The notes under the pieces: model-generated
Told to the model about the DNA's origin: nothing
What the model saw: only the letters and a program-made list of their open reading frames with translations
Databases searched by the model: none
Program-made: the position numbers and the translations under genes
Assembly: GCA_016342345.1 (NCBI GenBank)
Contig: JAEINO010000042.1
Location: 1-32,912 of the forward strand
DNA length: 32,912 nucleotides
Origin: Pseudodesulfovibrio sp.
Lineage (GTDB): Bacteria > Desulfobacterota > Desulfovibrionia > Desulfovibrionales > Desulfovibrionaceae
Reading direction: 5' to 3'
Shown: piece by piece, positions 1 through 7,541 of the stretch
How the letters are laid out: each line of letters begins with the position of its first letter
Numbering within the stretch: position 1 is the stretch's first letter

Positions 1-58
1 GACGAATAAGTCCATTTATTTTTATTATTTATGATTACTTCGGTGTTTGCCATCCACA

Positions 59-106
59 AGAATGGCATTCAAGAGGTCGTGGGTTCGATTCCCTCCAGCT
101 CCACCA
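59..106 (+). tRNA. 3' half of tRNA-Ala(GGC), 5' half missing (attachment-site remnant)
   Basis: The anticodon loop ATGGCAT (62-68, anticodon GGC at 64-66), the 3' anticodon-stem strand TCAAG (69-73), the variable loop AGGTC (74-78), a T arm with loop TTCGATT (84-90), the acceptor strand CAGCTCC (96-102), discriminator A and CCA (104-106) all fall at canonical tRNA spacing and fit tRNA-Ala. The expected 5' stem partner CTTGA is instead CAAGA, and the AT-rich bases 1-56 contain no D arm or 5' acceptor strand. One T-stem pair (T80/T94) is also mismatched. I read this as the half-gene left where an island recombined at the anticodon arm. It is probably not a working tRNA. Confidence 0.62.
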
Positions 107-116
107 CAAGAAAGTT

Positions 117-150
117 AAGGATTTCAAGTATATACTTGGAGTCCTTTTTT
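117..150 (+). terminator. rho-independent terminator after the tRNA fragment
   Basis: A hairpin of about 14 pairs (117-130 with 133-146, including G-T wobbles, minimal loop) is followed directly by a run of six T (145-150). It lies 11 bases after the tRNA CCA and fits the native terminator of the tRNA gene. Confidence 0.75.
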
Positions 151-206
151 CTCGTTTTAGGGCTGTAAAGTGGGTTTGTGTCCCAAATGTGTCCTAAATG
201 GATTTT

Positions 207-370
207 TTAAGTTTTTTGGTAGTGCGCGGCCAGCTTGCCCTGCATCGGGTTGTGGAGCAACCCTTCGAGGTTGGTGTCTTTCAGTCATGCGCGGATCATT
301 GTGCCCGATCATAGTCGCTGCATGTGAAGCCCACAGTAAGCGCTGGGTTGCACCTCGGCTTTTTAACATC
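207..370 (-). pseudogene. C-terminal remnant of a tyrosine recombinase (island/phage integrase)
   Basis: Read on the minus strand, one frame gives AATMIGHNDPRMTERH. This resembles the conserved GH-x(n)-TERY box of tyrosine recombinases just before the catalytic tyrosine. After a frame change the other frame gives LLHNPMQGKLAAHYQKT and stops at 207-209, like the tail of such proteins. The part holding the HxxR motif is missing or scrambled, and no catalytic tyrosine follows TERH in frame, so the gene is dead. It points toward the tRNA-Ala half at 59-106, the usual arrangement for an integrase next to its attachment site. The upstream end is uncertain because the similarity fades near 350-370. 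Confidence 0.55.
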
Positions 371-582
371 TGGGAATTTCTCTCGATTGTCCGATACTAT
401 ATGTACGAACGTTCAGTTGTTTGCTATGGGAGGGAAATGCTTCAAATAGAACACTACGACTTCTGGGTTATAACTTGCGCCCACTCCAGAAAAATTGGGG
501 TTTAATTCACAATAATTAAGACGGGGCCTGGGTATCAAGCTCATTGTTCCCTGAATTTGAAAGCTTTATTTTGTTTAATGCT
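371..582. other. intergenic, no gene recognised
   Basis: Between the recombinase remnant and the promoter of the next gene I see no convincing reading frame, RNA or repeat. An open frame covering 170-505 on the plus strand crosses the recombinase remnant and matches nothing I know. Confidence 0.4.
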
Positions 583-612
583 TTGCATACTTGATTGAAT
601 TAATTGTATATT
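583..612 (+). promoter_or_regulatory. putative sigma-70 type promoter of the vWA/ExbB operon
   Basis: TTGCAT (583-588) and TATATT (607-612) are separated by 18 bases in an AT-rich stretch. This predicts a transcript start near 619, just ahead of the ATG at 633. Pattern match only. Confidence 0.45.
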
Positions 613-632
613 TTCATTTTTGGGAAAGGTTT

Positions 633-1451
633 ATGAAGATAGCTGGAGTGTCCATACTTATCTGTGCTTGTTTGCTTAGCGGGTTTTGCCTGGCTTTTGG
701 CCAGTCGCAAAAACAGGCAGATGGACCGCAGCCTGCAGTCGATTGCTCTAAGGTAGGGGTCGATTTTGTGGACGACCCGAACATGACCCGTGAAGAGCGT
801 CTGGAAGCGATGGATCGTGCCCTGCAGAGATCTCTCGGCCTATATGACGAGTGTCAGCAAATCATGTCCAGCGGAGGAGGTGCCAGTTCTGCATCCGGTG
901 CGGGCTCCGGCGGTATGGTTGGGGCTGGCTCTGGCGGTGGGTCAGGTGAAGGCAGTGAGTCTGCCGCATCAGGCGCACAGGGCAAGGTTGGGCAAGAAGG
1001 TTCGGCTGGTGAAGACAGCGAATCTGCCGTATCAGGCGCACAGGGCAAGGTTGGGCAAGAAGGTTCGGCTGGTAAAATAGGAGAAGAGGCCCCTGTCGCA
1101 TCCGTGGCCACTTCTGACATTCAAGGAACGGGAGGCTCAAAGAGCAGTTCTGTTCTCGCCAGCAGTTCTAAGGAATCCGAACAAGAAGACGGAGCTGAAG
1201 GTTCTGACCAAGATGGTCAACTGACACCCCGAAAGGCAGGGGATAACGCACGAGCCGATGGGGGACAAGACTCCACCCGAAAGAGCTCAAACGGAAACAA
1301 TGGAACCACTCCAGAGGACGTACAGGAAGCCGACAACGACAGCGTTCTTGAAGCGCAGATTCGTGAGGCCGCAATGAGAGAAAAGGACCCGGAGGTACGA
1401 GCCCGTCTATGGAATGAATATCGCCGATACAAAGGGTTGCCACAGAAATAA
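633..1451 (+). CDS. exported low-complexity Gly/Ser/Glu-rich protein
   Basis: This is a 272-residue protein I do not recognise. An N-terminal hydrophobic segment (about residues 4-22, ending near AFGQ) looks like a Sec signal peptide; there is no proper lipobox. A short helical part carrying DDPNMTREERLEAMDRAL follows. Next comes a long Gly/Ser/Glu-rich disordered middle with a 21-residue unit present twice (DNA 957-1079), and then a charged C-terminal helix (REKDPEVRARLWNEYRR). I chose ATG 633 because GGGAAAGG lies just upstream and because an in-frame ATG at 591 falls ahead of the predicted transcript start. As first gene of the run it would place a flexible, probably periplasmic protein in the same system as the ExbB/vWA genes downstream. 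Its role is unknown. Confidence 0.72.
   Translation: MKIAGVSILICACLLSGFCLAFGQSQKQADGPQPAVDCSKVGVDFVDDPNMTREERLEAMDRALQRSLGLYDECQQIMSSGGGASSASGAGSGGMVGAGSGGGSGEGSESAASGAQGKVGQEGSAGEDSESAVSGAQGKVGQEGSAGKIGEEAPVASVATSDIQGTGGSKSSSVLASSSKESEQEDGAEGSDQDGQLTPRKAGDNARADGGQDSTRKSSNGNNGTTPEDVQEADNDSVLEAQIREAAMREKDPEVRARLWNEYRRYKGLPQK
957..1079 (+). repeat. two 63-bp tandem repeats inside the first operon gene
   Basis: Two nearly identical units begin near 957 and 1020 and encode ESAASGAQGKVGQEGSAG and ESAVSGAQGKVGQEGSAG. The near-identity at DNA level suggests a recent duplication in a length-variable linker. Confidence 0.8.
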
Positions 1452-1481
1452 GCTGTCTTTATCCGGAGCAAGGAGTAGCGC

Positions 1482-2738
1482 ATGAAGTCGCTCAAAAAAA
1501 TAACAACGAATATGATGATCCTATGGCTGTGTTCATTCATGGCTCTGGGGGGCTGTAAGACCCTCGGCACCAGCTCTCTTCCCCCCATTGGCCCTCCTTC
1601 CTCTTTGGAAACAACAGAGGTTACTGAGCAAATGACGGTTGAGATCGAGATCAGCAATAGGCCCCGGATGGACGTGATTGTTCCGGTGTTTGATCCGAAC
1701 CTACCGGATGCTAATGACAACGATAAAGAAGAGGGAATTTGGCCCGAATTGCGTCGAGCTGAGGCAAAAAGATTCGCTTACAAGATGAAGCTGGCACTTG
1801 AGCAGACCCGCTCATTTGGGGCAGTACGAGTGACGCCCGACGCCACTGCCACCGGTGAGATATATGTCATAGGCAAAATCATCGAATCCAATGGTATGGA
1901 TGTCGAGATTGAGGTCTCGGTTATGGATATTTCCGGTCATACCTGGTTCACCAAGTCCTTCGACCATGAGGTGAACGAGAAATACTTCGACTCAGAACGT
2001 AACAAGGGCAAGGACCCGTATGAACCGATATTTACAGCGGCGGCTCAGTATATTGTCGAGGAACTGAAGGATCAGGACGTTAAGCGTGCCGAGAATCTCA
2101 AGCGTTTGTCAAAGCTTCGTTTTGGTGCCAATTTTTCTGAGGCCTACTTCTCCCAGTATATTGATGAAAAGGGCGGCAAGGTCCGCATCACCGCCTACCC
2201 CGACTCCAGGGACACCATGATGACCCGAATCGAGGCCATTCGGTATCGAGATCAGATGTTTGTGGACGGCCTGCAGGACAACTACCGAGCTTTCAGCGAC
2301 AAGATGGATGAGTCCTACATAATCTGGCAAGAGTCGGCTCTTAATGAACAGGTAGCCATAGCCGAGGTACGTCGAAAGTCTTTTGGTCAGGCCATTGGTG
2401 GTATTCTTTTGGTGGCACTGGCTGTGGGTGCTGTGGCTGTGTCGGGAGATGGTAAGATCTTATCCGATACGACTGGAGCCATCGCGGGGGCGACCTTGGC
2501 CGTTGTGGGTGCAGCCAAACTTATGGAAGCAGCTGATACGGCAGAAGAGGCGGAGTTCCACAAGGAGTCATTGAACGAGCTTGGGGAATCCTTGGACATT
2601 GAACTCGGCCCACAGGTGGTAGAATTCGAAAGCCAGACTGAGGAAATTACCGGCTCGGCCAAGGAGCAATTCGGTCAGTGGCGGCAATTCCTGCAGCGTA
2701 TCTACGATCAGGAAAAGACTCCTGACGTGCAACTCTAG
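1482..2738 (+). CDS. lipoprotein with two glycine-rich hydrophobic segments
   Basis: A 418-residue protein with a clear lipoprotein signal: a hydrophobic N-terminus followed by the lipobox LGGC with Cys25 as the lipidated residue. An AAGGAG ribosome site precedes ATG 1482. Residues about 60-200 alternate short strands and helices (AEAKRFAYKMKLALEQT, GEIYVIGKIIESNG, DISGHTWFTKSF) and loosely recall periplasmic lipoproteins that bind partners with alpha/beta domains. I cannot assign a family. Two Gly/Ala-rich hydrophobic stretches (about 302-320 and 330-347) could insert in or pack against a membrane. It starts 30 bases after the previous stop and ends directly at the next start, so it is surely co-transcribed. 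I infer a membrane-attached envelope component of the ExbB/vWA system. Confidence 0.78.
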   Translation: MKSLKKITTNMMILWLCSFMALGGCKTLGTSSLPPIGPPSSLETTEVTEQMTVEIEISNRPRMDVIVPVFDPNLPDANDNDKEEGIWPELRRAEAKRFAYKMKLALEQTRSFGAVRVTPDATATGEIYVIGKIIESNGMDVEIEVSVMDISGHTWFTKSFDHEVNEKYFDSERNKGKDPYEPIFTAAAQYIVEELKDQDVKRAENLKRLSKLRFGANFSEAYFSQYIDEKGGKVRITAYPDSRDTMMTRIEAIRYRDQMFVDGLQDNYRAFSDKMDESYIIWQESALNEQVAIAEVRRKSFGQAIGGILLVALAVGAVAVSGDGKILSDTTGAIAGATLAVVGAAKLMEAADTAEEAEFHKESLNELGESLDIELGPQVVEFESQTEEITGSAKEQFGQWRQFLQRIYDQEKTPDVQL

Positions 2739-4295
2739 GTGTCTGGGCTGCCCGCCATGCTTGAAGACAAACTAAAAAGCTCAAAGCAGAATTCGAACAA
2801 TGTGGTCCTCATTCTTTTGGCATCCATCGTTGTTCTCCTCGTCCTTGGCGGGTTGTTGACTGCTGAGTTCATATTCAACCCGGATAGTCACCAAGGGTCA
2901 GCGCATGGCTCAGAGGAACTCCAACAAGATGCGCTCGGTTTGGAGGCTCAGCCTAAACCCTCCAAGGCCATGGATGACTCCTTAAAAAAAGGTGCGGAGC
3001 AAACACAAACATCATCAGCTCAGGTGCGGCCTGTTTATCCTGACAATGGCAGGCTAGAATCCACAGAAGAAGAGCGTAAAGCATTCAAGTCCACGCTTCT
3101 TGAATATGAATCGACGATCAAGGCACTTGTTGAATCGCCCGAGTTCACAGCCTGGGACGCGTCTTCGCAAAAGCGGTTCTTGCAGATGAAAGATCAAATA
3201 ATGGGCGACGTTGGGGCTGGTGAATATGCTCGTGCCCGCGACGAACTGGCTGAGCTTATCCGTCAAGCTACGAAAGTGATTAGCGAGCGGGACGCCGCTG
3301 TGGAGGAGGGCATCCAACAGACGAGAATTGCCCTAAAGGAGAATGCGCCGCAAAAGGCACTCGCTCATTTTTCAAGGGCACAGGAGCTTGCACCGCATTT
3401 GCCTGAAGTATTGGAGCTAGAACCTCGGGTGGCAATCCTGCCGCAGGTAGTGGAATTGCTCGATCAGGCACACCTAGCGCAGGTCCAGGGTGATACGAAA
3501 AGCGAGTTGGTGGCCTGGAAAGAAATAGCAAAAATCGATCCGACTCGCAGTGAAGCCAAGGACAGGATCATCATGATTCAGGACAGGCTTTTTCAGCAGA
3601 CACTCTCGGTACACCTGCAAAAGACTATGGCAGCCATTGAGGTCCGCCAGCCGGATGCGGCCCAGAAAAGCTTGGACAAGGCTCGCAAGATGGCTCCCAA
3701 ACTTGATGAGGTAGCCCTTCTTCAGCGTGAGATCGACACGCTCGCCAAAGAGCTTCGTTACAACGAATTTATCAATCAGGCGAGAGCATACGAAGTCAAG
3801 GATGATTGGTCCAGAGTCTTGTCCTCCTACAATGATGCAGCGACGATCAATCGTTCTTCAGCCGAAGTTGCAAACGGCATTAAGCGGGCCCAGGCCGTTT
3901 TAGGGATTCGTGCCGCCATCAATGAGAAACTGGGAACTCCATACAGGCTGTCCACCAAAATTGGTGAGAAACAAGCCCGCGAGCTTCTGCAAAATGTCAG
4001 AGGGGTCTTTGAAATCAGCCCGTCCATGGTGGTGCTGGCACAGAAACTGGAAGGGCTTCTGCAAATATATACTACGCCTGTGATGGTTCGCATCACCTCT
4101 GACGGCGAGACATTTGTGCAAGTCAAGGGCGTGGGTAAAGTCGGCAAGGTTACTGAAAAAAACATCCGAATCCGTCCAGGGCGCTATACCTTTGAAGGTA
4201 ACCGGGACGGGTTTGTGTCGAAGGCAACAACAGTTGATATTCCGCCTTCTGGCAAACCTATGGTGGTCAATGTGGTTTGTGAGAATGCCATCTGA
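2739..4295 (+). CDS. membrane-anchored helical-repeat protein with C-terminal PEGA-like domain
   Basis: A 518-residue protein with one transmembrane helix near the N-terminus (about residues 21-43), so most of it should be periplasmic. Residues about 110-420 are almost wholly helical, with TPR-like elements such as ENAPQKALAHFSRAQELAP and QPDAAQKSLDKARKMAPKL. The last 70 residues (VMVRITSDGETFV, IRIRPGRYTFEGNRDGFVSK) have the strand pattern of a PEGA-type beta domain. The GTG at 2739 touches the preceding stop, which suggests translational coupling. The ATG at 2757 is an alternative start giving six fewer residues, and neither has a strong ribosome site. The TPR-like region is a likely scaffold. 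The PEGA-like end is shared in kind with the next gene. Confidence 0.75.
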   Translation: MSGLPAMLEDKLKSSKQNSNNVVLILLASIVVLLVLGGLLTAEFIFNPDSHQGSAHGSEELQQDALGLEAQPKPSKAMDDSLKKGAEQTQTSSAQVRPVYPDNGRLESTEEERKAFKSTLLEYESTIKALVESPEFTAWDASSQKRFLQMKDQIMGDVGAGEYARARDELAELIRQATKVISERDAAVEEGIQQTRIALKENAPQKALAHFSRAQELAPHLPEVLELEPRVAILPQVVELLDQAHLAQVQGDTKSELVAWKEIAKIDPTRSEAKDRIIMIQDRLFQQTLSVHLQKTMAAIEVRQPDAAQKSLDKARKMAPKLDEVALLQREIDTLAKELRYNEFINQARAYEVKDDWSRVLSSYNDAATINRSSAEVANGIKRAQAVLGIRAAINEKLGTPYRLSTKIGEKQARELLQNVRGVFEISPSMVVLAQKLEGLLQIYTTPVMVRITSDGETFVQVKGVGKVGKVTEKNIRIRPGRYTFEGNRDGFVSKATTVDIPPSGKPMVVNVVCENAI

Positions 4296-4467
4296 GGGGG
4301 CGTGCAAGACGGGCATGGCTAGGCACAAAAATCGGCTTCACACTAAAGCGACGCAAGGTTGATTCATCATTTTTTCTAGTGTTTGTATGTGCGGCTCTTT
4401 GTGTCAGACTCCTTCGACCGTGAGCCTGACCAAGTTGTAGTTCACGACCAGATGGAGAAGAGCCAAA
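4296..4467 (+). other. 172-bp gap inside the operon
   Basis: This is the only sizeable gap in the gene run. I see no reading frame over 20 codons with a ribosome site and no clear terminator. It could carry an internal promoter, but no good -35/-10 pair stands out. Confidence 0.4.
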
Positions 4468-6567
4468 ATGGCGATTAAAAAGGACCAGTTTCGAGAAGCT
4501 TTGCGCGCCGGGCGAAGTCAGAACAGCGACAGGCAAGAGCCAGAATTGAACAAGCGACTAACGCAACGGTTGCAGCAGGAACAGGCGCAGCAGCGCAGAT
4601 TACTCCTGGTGATCGGCGTGGTAGTGGGTCTGTTTCTTACGGTGGTGGCTGCTCTCGTCTATACAGCAGAAGGAACGACTGTTCTTGTCGAACCACAAGA
4701 GGCCGCAGAAAACGCTTCTGTAAGTATTGATGGATTCGGTCTCCTCTTGGGTGACTACGCCCTCGTCTTTAGTTCTGACCCCGCAGTCATTATCTCCTCT
4801 CCCGGCTACAAAACGACCAGAGCCGACTTTCCAAGCGGGGAGGAAGAAAGTCTGCTTGTCATCCTTCAAGAAAGCCCTGCCAAGTTATCGTTGAGGGTGG
4901 AGCCTGCATATGAAGACGCCAGGTGGACGTTGAACGGAATACTGGCTGGGACAGGGGCAACTCTCGAAAAAGAGGTTCCTGCCGGCGATTATGAACTCAA
5001 GGTAGCAAGCCTTTCCTTTATGCCGATGGATCGCAGCTTCACTGTAGAACGAGGTCAAGATTTTCAGGAGCTTTTCTTAGTTGAGCCGGTAAAGGGGCAC
5101 CTTGATCTGGCATCCACACCTACAGGGGCGACAATTTATCTCAACGGTGAGGATATCGGCAGCACGCCCCAGACCATAGAGGTTCCTGGTGGGAAGTACG
5201 AGGTCAAGGTCAGCCTAGTAGAGTACTCGCCTGTCATTGAAACGATAACCATCACCTCCGCCAAGACTACAGCCAAGCGCGAGTACCATCTCTCCCTGCT
5301 ACCAGGGGAGCTGACAGTCAACGTCTCGCCCAAAGGCGGCGTTCTTTTGGTCAATGGACTCAAGGCAACACCAGCCATGGGCAAAATCGTGCCCGTGCGA
5401 AAAAAAGTACTCATTTCCTATCAAGTACCAGGGTTTAGCAAGAAGACCGAATCAGTGACATTTGCCCCTGGCGAAAAACGTACCATCACCATGGACCTCA
5501 AGGCCGAGAATGGTGTTGTGGAAATTACATCGACCCCCGTGGCCCAAGTAGTAATGAACGGGGTAACTCTGGGGCAGGTGCCGCTCAAGGTATCCATGCC
5601 AACCGTGGAGCAAACCATTATCCTGCAGGCCAAGGGGTATGAAGCGGTCACGAGAAAGGTGATTCCCAAGAAGGGAGTGACGACTCAGGTACATGTCAAG
5701 CTTGTATCGAAAAAACAGGTGTCCATGGACAAGGCGGCGCAAGCTGCCCAGAGCGGGGGAAAGGGGAGTATTGTCGGTATGGACATGGCTCTTTTCAAGC
5801 CCGGTGGGGATGTATTTATTATGGGAGCTCCCCGCCATGAGCAGGGGCAGCGTGCAAATGAATTTCAACGCAAGGTTAAGCTGGTGCGTCCGTTTCTGGC
5901 TGGCAAATATGAAGTCACCAATGGGCAATATGCTCGGTTCAAAGGTGGTGTACAGGGGCCCCAAGACCAGCCGGTGGTGAACGTGACCTGGCTGGAGGCT
6001 GCGGCTTTCTGCAATTGGCTGAGTGTGCAAGAAAATCTGCCGGAGTTCTATGTGATTCAGGAGGGGCGGCTGCGCGGGATGAACAAGAAATCGAACGGCT
6101 ATCGGCTACCCACGGAAGCCGAGTGGGAATGGCTTGCTCGAAAAGCTGGACGCAGGCAACAGACGGTTTTTCCTTGGGGTGACACGGACGCGATCCCCGA
6201 GGACGCGGGCAATATCGCCGACGAATCTGCTCAGGGGAAAACTAGATTCTTCGTGCCGGGGTACAATGACAACCACGCGGGCCTTGCTGTTGCGGGTTCC
6301 TTCAAGCCGAATAAATCAGGTCTTCATGATCTGACCGGCAACGTTGCCGAGTGGGTGAACGATCTCTACTCGTGGCAGGTGCCCAAAGCTGGTCAGCTTC
6401 TCATCGATCCCCTTGGCCCTGTGGCTGGGGACAGGCACGTTTACAAAGGCTCCAGTTGGCGATCCGGTACGCGCACGCCTCTTCGGGCCGCTTATCGGGA
6501 ACCCTCTTCCCAAGGGAAGGACGATCTTGGATTTAGAGTCGCCAGGTACGTGTGCGTTGACGAATAA
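4468..6567 (+). CDS. membrane-anchored PEGA-repeat protein with C-terminal SUMF1/FGE-fold domain
   Basis: A 699-residue protein. A charged cytoplasmic stretch of about 44 residues is followed by one transmembrane helix (45-66), then several PEGA-like beta domains. The clearest are at about 210-280 (LASTPTGATIYLNGEDIGSTP), 281-345 and 350-415 (ITSTPVAQVVMNGVTLGQVP). Residues about 435-695 form a SUMF1/FGE-sulfatase domain with the family hallmarks KYEVTNGQYARF, YRLPTEAEWEWLARKAG, FPWGD, GLHDLTGNVAEWVND, GSSWRSG and DLGFRVAR. The paired cysteines of true formylglycine-generating enzymes, expected after the GSSW segment, are absent. The domain is therefore more likely a binding fold than an enzyme. 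GGAGAAG precedes ATG 4468. PEGA domains often lie in surface or envelope proteins; here they would form a periplasmic stalk carrying the SUMF1 domain. Confidence 0.88.
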   Translation: MAIKKDQFREALRAGRSQNSDRQEPELNKRLTQRLQQEQAQQRRLLLVIGVVVGLFLTVVAALVYTAEGTTVLVEPQEAAENASVSIDGFGLLLGDYALVFSSDPAVIISSPGYKTTRADFPSGEEESLLVILQESPAKLSLRVEPAYEDARWTLNGILAGTGATLEKEVPAGDYELKVASLSFMPMDRSFTVERGQDFQELFLVEPVKGHLDLASTPTGATIYLNGEDIGSTPQTIEVPGGKYEVKVSLVEYSPVIETITITSAKTTAKREYHLSLLPGELTVNVSPKGGVLLVNGLKATPAMGKIVPVRKKVLISYQVPGFSKKTESVTFAPGEKRTITMDLKAENGVVEITSTPVAQVVMNGVTLGQVPLKVSMPTVEQTIILQAKGYEAVTRKVIPKKGVTTQVHVKLVSKKQVSMDKAAQAAQSGGKGSIVGMDMALFKPGGDVFIMGAPRHEQGQRANEFQRKVKLVRPFLAGKYEVTNGQYARFKGGVQGPQDQPVVNVTWLEAAAFCNWLSVQENLPEFYVIQEGRLRGMNKKSNGYRLPTEAEWEWLARKAGRRQQTVFPWGDTDAIPEDAGNIADESAQGKTRFFVPGYNDNHAGLAVAGSFKPNKSGLHDLTGNVAEWVNDLYSWQVPKAGQLLIDPLGPVAGDRHVYKGSSWRSGTRTPLRAAYREPSSQGKDDLGFRVARYVCVDE

Positions 6568-6581
6568 TGGAGGAATCAAGA

Positions 6582-6725
6582 GTGAAATTCAAAACCAAAA
6601 AAATGCTCTTTATCGCGGGCATTGTCGCCCTAATAACGACGATTGCTTTTGGCATAGCCACAGCACGATCCAATCAGTCGTTTTTCAGCCTGAACACCCC
6701 GGCTTCGTTTCCGGTAGACATCTAG
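6582..6725 (+). CDS. 47-residue membrane microprotein
   Basis: A short gene between the SUMF1-domain gene and the ExbB-type gene. GTG 6582 has GGAGG (6569-6573) eight bases upstream. The product has a basic N-terminus (KFKTKK) followed by one hydrophobic span (MLFIAGIVALITTIAFGIA) and a short polar tail ending FPVDI. An in-frame ATG at 6567 overlapping the preceding stop would add five residues but has no ribosome site. The stop at 6723-6725 lies nine bases before the next start, so spacing on both sides is what an operon gene would have. It resembles small single-span accessory subunits that sit beside membrane complexes. The function is unknown, and a simple exported peptide is the alternative. 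Confidence 0.6.
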   Translation: MKFKTKKMLFIAGIVALITTIAFGIATARSNQSFFSLNTPASFPVDI

Positions 6726-6734
6726 GAGACCTGC

Positions 6735-7541
6735 ATGGGCACTATGATCAAGAATCTCTTGGCGCTGGTCGCCTCTGTCGTCGTGGTCCACATAAGCTAC
6801 CTAGCCTACATTCGGCCACAGGCAAACAAACTGATCGATGCCGCGCGTGCGGCTGGCCAGGCCCCTCCCCGGGACCTTACAATTATCTTACGGGACTATG
6901 AGCAGGAAATATGCATCATTTTGCTTCTGTGGGGCGCATTTCTTATTGTCTCAAAATGCTTGGACATCATTCGAAAGGAACGTCACCTGTTCAATCTTGA
7001 TCTCTACAAAGAGGCCGAAGAACATGCCATTGAGATTTCCAAGGAAAGCGGGGGGACCGACGTCAGTCAAAAAGATATCCTCGATGGCCTCGATAGCCTT
7101 CCCAAAAATCTGCGCGATACAGCCTTACTCAGCGTGTTGCGTGCAGGTCTTCGCCGCTATTTGATCACCGGCAACGTTCAAAATGCTGCAGATGCCATCG
7201 AGTCAGGCGTTGAGGCTTTCGGCTCTCGTATAGACGCGGAAAACTCGATGATTCGTTACATCATCTGGGCGATTCCGAGTATCGGCTTCCTTGGCACCGT
7301 CCGGGGCATCGGCGAGGCTCTTTCGCAGGCCAACCAGGCGCTTTCCGGAGATATTGGGGGCATGACCGGTAGCCTGGGCGTGGCCTTCAACTCCACGTTG
7401 GTGGCTTTGCTCATCTCCATCGTACTCATGTTTATGCTGCATCAGCTCCAGCGGCTACAGGACGGTCTGCTCGTTGACACCCAGAGCTACTGTGAAGAGA
7501 TACTTCTGAACCGGATCAGTCGGGTTGATGAAGCGGCGTAG
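6735..7541 (+). CDS. MotA/TolQ/ExbB-family proton-channel subunit
   Basis: A 268-residue inner-membrane protein with transmembrane helices at about 6-25, 57-78, 172-193 and 214-238. The last two carry the family core IPSIGFLGTVRGI and GSLGVAFNSTLVALLISI. The cytoplasmic stretch of about 90 residues between helices 2 and 3 contains SQKDILDGLDSLPKNLRDTAL. Family members form pentamers around two copies of a one-helix partner (MotB, TolR or ExbD) and use ion flow to drive motion in the envelope. AGGAG lies just ahead of ATG 6735. Its 3' end overlaps the next gene by 14 bases, and that gene encodes the ExbD-like partner expected of such a channel. It lacks the large cytoplasmic domain of flagellar MotA, so it is closer to TolQ/ExbB in size. 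Confidence 0.93.
   Translation: MGTMIKNLLALVASVVVVHISYLAYIRPQANKLIDAARAAGQAPPRDLTIILRDYEQEICIILLLWGAFLIVSKCLDIIRKERHLFNLDLYKEAEEHAIEISKESGGTDVSQKDILDGLDSLPKNLRDTALLSVLRAGLRRYLITGNVQNAADAIESGVEAFGSRIDAENSMIRYIIWAIPSIGFLGTVRGIGEALSQANQALSGDIGGMTGSLGVAFNSTLVALLISIVLMFMLHQLQRLQDGLLVDTQSYCEEILLNRISRVDEAA

Noticed and set aside
59-106. 3' end of a tmRNA (ssrA) gene, suggested by CAGCTCCACCA
   Set aside because: The anticodon loop ATGGCAT, stem strand TCAAG and variable loop AGGTC upstream are exactly spaced for tRNA-Ala(GGC), and no tmRNA tag region or P2 helix is visible.
591-632. Upstream ATG at 591 as start of the first operon gene
   Set aside because: It lacks a ribosome site, precedes the predicted transcript start near 619, and would put 14 odd residues ahead of a good signal peptide.
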